DNA of 64,000 nt from Epiperipatus broadwayi (taxonomy: Eukaryota; Onychophora; Udeonychophora; Euonychophora; Peripatidae): contig JAQFVV010000020.1 of the NCBI GenBank assembly GCA_028023455.1, forward strand, positions 3,891,092 through 3,955,091. The letters are read 5' to 3'. The translations under genes were made by a program, and so were the position numbers. The first letter of the stretch is position 1; each line of letters opens with the position of its first letter. Positions 61,395 to 64,000 of this stretch are shown here, one piece after another. The notes under the pieces are model-generated. The model searched no databases and was not told the DNA's origin. It saw only the letters and a program-made list of their open reading frames with translations.

Positions 61395-62783
61395 ATTGTT
61401 TATGTGTATAGCCTATTTCGAGCTTGTGCCTAGAAATTCAAAGTCCAGGTAATTGGAAGCAATAAGTTTAAATAAAGAAGTATGGCGCTTACATTTAAAT
61501 AAAAAAATATTACATTCAGAATATATTCCTAACAACGAAATAATTTTTAAATGTAAACAGTTTTATTTACATGTAAATTGTATTAATTATCTTGGTGTCT
61601 TGGTGTTCCAATGATGAAGTGCCACAACAGCTCTGTTCTTAAGTATACCCACATTGAAGTGATGACAAATTTAGCTCATAGCTTTTATTTGATCTATTTG
61701 TCTGTCCTAGTCATTTTAAAAGTGCATCTCCATTTATTATTCATTAATCTAATAGTCAGAGAGAGCAGAATTGTCTGTTTCAACTTTAGGAAGTCTTCCA
61801 TCATTGAAAAATATATTAACCTTAGAAATTATCTTAACAATGACTAATTCGTTTAAGTTCAAAAGCTGTTATAAAATGTTAAATTTATTATATTTCAAGT
61901 AACGTGGAAGAAGCTATAATTTAATCTTATTTAAAACTACAAGCCTTGAATTGTAAAATGGGAACGACACTGCCACTACTCCTGAATGGAAAAAAAACCA
62001 TCTGAGTTAATATTTTTTTAATAAGGCATCTGCTGTGTTCCCCAGGGGCATTATTTATATTCCCATGTGAAACGCATTAATAGTGAAACAAAAAAACATT
62101 TAACTCAAATAAAACTCAACAGCAGTTCATTCACTCATAACAGAATAATATATATATATATAAACAAATGAAAATTAAGCATTAATTCTCAGAGAAGAAA
62201 ATCTCTGTGCATAGAATTATCTTCCATTGGTGTGTGTGTGTAATAGTTTTATATAGACATACTTTACAACAGTTCATTTTTGTTACTTTAATAGAACATC
62301 TTGCACATGCACTTTATGTTATATATCAATCCCGCTTCTGCATAAATCTAAATAACTAATTAATAAAGTTCAATGTAAGCTTACAGTATGTAAATTTTCT
62401 AGATTGTACTCCATGGATTCATTTTTTTATGTGTTTGTGCAATGGCAATTGTAATAAATGAAGTATCTTTATTTACAGTCAACTAAATATACATATGTGC
62501 CCAGATCCGCATACATGCATTCATTCATTTCACATGATATTTCAGTTAAGAAGTATTAGGCAAAGGCAAACTATCAGGCAATTAAGAAAAAAGACCGCAG
62601 TGTTTTTTGATCTTAAACTCAGAAGTAAAAAATCAATAAATAATAAATTGCAGCAAGTAGTTATTCTTTGTTTTGGTTTGTTTAACATTCAAACAAAGCT
62701 TTTAACTTTATAAATATTAACTTTTATAAAGTGATTAAAAGTATTAGCAATTAATTGCTTATTTCCTTCATCTAATATAAGTA
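61395..62783. other. No gene seen
   Basis: AT-rich. A 78-codon frame (61611-61847) and a 72-codon frame (62495-62713) have no recognisable relatives. Confidence 0.4.
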
Positions 62784-63187
62784 TTGAATGACTTTAGAAA
62801 AAATTAACTTTATTTAAATATTCCAAATACATTCAACTCTTACTAATAGTACACAGGTTACTATATGCACAATGTTTCAAGGGGTCCTTTTCAGGATATT
62901 TCTGATCTGACCAGTCACAGTACTAGTATGGTAATTGAACCTGGACCCTTAGATCCTTGAATATTTGACTTTAAAATAATGCCCTAACAATTAAGTCATC
63001 CTGCAATTCAATATTCAAGAATCATTCCCATAATACTACTGTCACTAGTCAGGCCACCAATATCTGAAACAGAGATTAGAATAAAACCTCTCAAAACTTG
63101 TGTATATACTAATCTGTGTGATATTACTAGCAGTTGAATGTATTTGGAATATTTGAATAAAGTTAAATTTTTCTAAAGGCATTCAAC
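62784..63187. repeat. MITE-like element enclosing a tRNA-like segment
   Basis: 62784-62837 and 63133-63187 are inverted repeats of about 54 bp (AATATTCCAAATACATTCAA against TTGAATGTATTTGGAATATT). Inside, on the minus strand, GACTTAATTGTTAGGGCATT resembles an A box and GGTCCAGGTTCAATTACC (about 62935-62955) a B box, so a tRNA-derived SINE head may sit inside the element. Confidence 0.75.
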
Positions 63188-64000
63188 ACCTTTATTAGAT
63201 GGTGGAAATAGTCCAATATATAAATACCTTTAAAATACCATCATCACAATCTTTTAGGAAACTGTATTGGCAATTAAATTTCTTTGTAAATGAAAATATA
63301 AAATTACTAATTTGCTATTGTAATATTGCTGGCTTAATTCAATATTGCTTCTTTATTATATCTTAATTATTCTATTTTTAAATTAAGACATACAGGGAAA
63401 TAATGGTCCATTCTTTGAAATTCTACAATACTTGCCAATAATTGTCACTTTTAAAAGTTTTTATTTAATTTAGAAATTATGTTTGTTTATTTGTTTGATT
63501 ATTTTGTTTAAATTTTGTAACCAATTTTTAACACACATCTATCTTGTGGATTTTTTTCAAACTTTGTACATGTGTTAGGTATCAATTACAATACAGTATA
63601 CCAATGCTCTAACCAAATAGTGTTGATGGGCCAAATTTCAACCACTTTTAGTATCAGTTCAGTAAGTTTTCTAATGATGCACATTAGATGGTGGTATATT
63701 TTTCAAAAACAAACTTTCATGGAATTCCATAAGTAATTCACTAAAAAGTGTTTACAGTTAATATCTTGTAAAAGATTTTAATTGACATCAATTTCATTTT
63801 AAATATTACAAATATAATGACATTGTTTGGAAAATATCTAAATACTAAAAAATAATATATATATATATATATATATTATAAAAATGTTTTTATTTAAATT
63901 GATGAGTAATAATGTGCGAAAAACCAACAACTATTTTTTCTTCAACCACAATTTTGATTTTTATATTTAATTTGAAATACAAGTGTAAGACATCCATAAA
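63188..64000. other. No gene seen
   Basis: AT-rich to the end of the window; (TA)n at about 63856-63876. Confidence 0.4.

Noticed and set aside
62935-63005. Functional tRNA gene on the minus strand
   Set aside because: Boxes are present but the acceptor and anticodon arms do not pair; better read as a tRNA-derived fragment.

Overview
The window is AT-rich, intron-bearing animal DNA. The best clue to the host is a pair of F-box genes resembling FBXO39, with spliced first exons. The rest is mostly transposon-derived: Ty3/gypsy LTR elements, RTE-type LINEs, a Penelope-like relic, tRNA-derived SINE pieces and many foldback (hairpin) repeats. This mixture, and the TATA/TCAG-type promoter inside one LTR, fits an invertebrate, perhaps an arthropod such as a chelicerate. 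That placement is inference and I hold it loosely.

Left third (1-15.6 kb): nested LTR elements. A young gypsy element occupies 1-4866; its 5' LTR is cut by the window edge. It keeps a frameshifted gag and only a scrap of reverse transcriptase. Its right end abuts the LTR of an older, reverse-oriented element (4867-15559), as expected if it inserted there. The older element carries a long coiled-coil gag-like frame with four in-frame stops, no visible pol, a cluster of primer-binding-site-like motifs, and an inserted RTE LINE (about 11361-13990).

Middle (15.6-50.4 kb): mostly non-coding. It holds a 300-bp dispersed repeat in two copies, a degenerate array with a TGGATTA motif roughly every 76 bp, five foldback structures, a second badly decayed RTE LINE (30.3-32.9 kb, plus strand), the first exon of an FBXO39-like gene on the minus strand (35547-36534), and a gypsy integrase relic enclosed by inverted repeats (43370-45214). 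A possible exon of an unknown gene lies at 47151-47271 on the minus strand.

Right part (50.4-64 kb): a second FBXO39-like gene on the plus strand (50424-54879, three exons proposed, apparently frameshifted near the end of exon 3). Beyond it are a tandem-plus-inverted 409-bp repeat ending in a nearly perfect 1.1-kb palindrome (55.0-56.6 kb), a gypsy pol relic on the minus strand (56.7-58.8 kb), a Penelope-like RT relic (59.1-59.5 kb), and several short elements with terminal inverted repeats. The two F-box genes are probably diverged paralogues: both have a first exon of about 330 codons that ends at the same place in the protein. All other coding sequence appears to be dead or non-autonomous transposon sequence.
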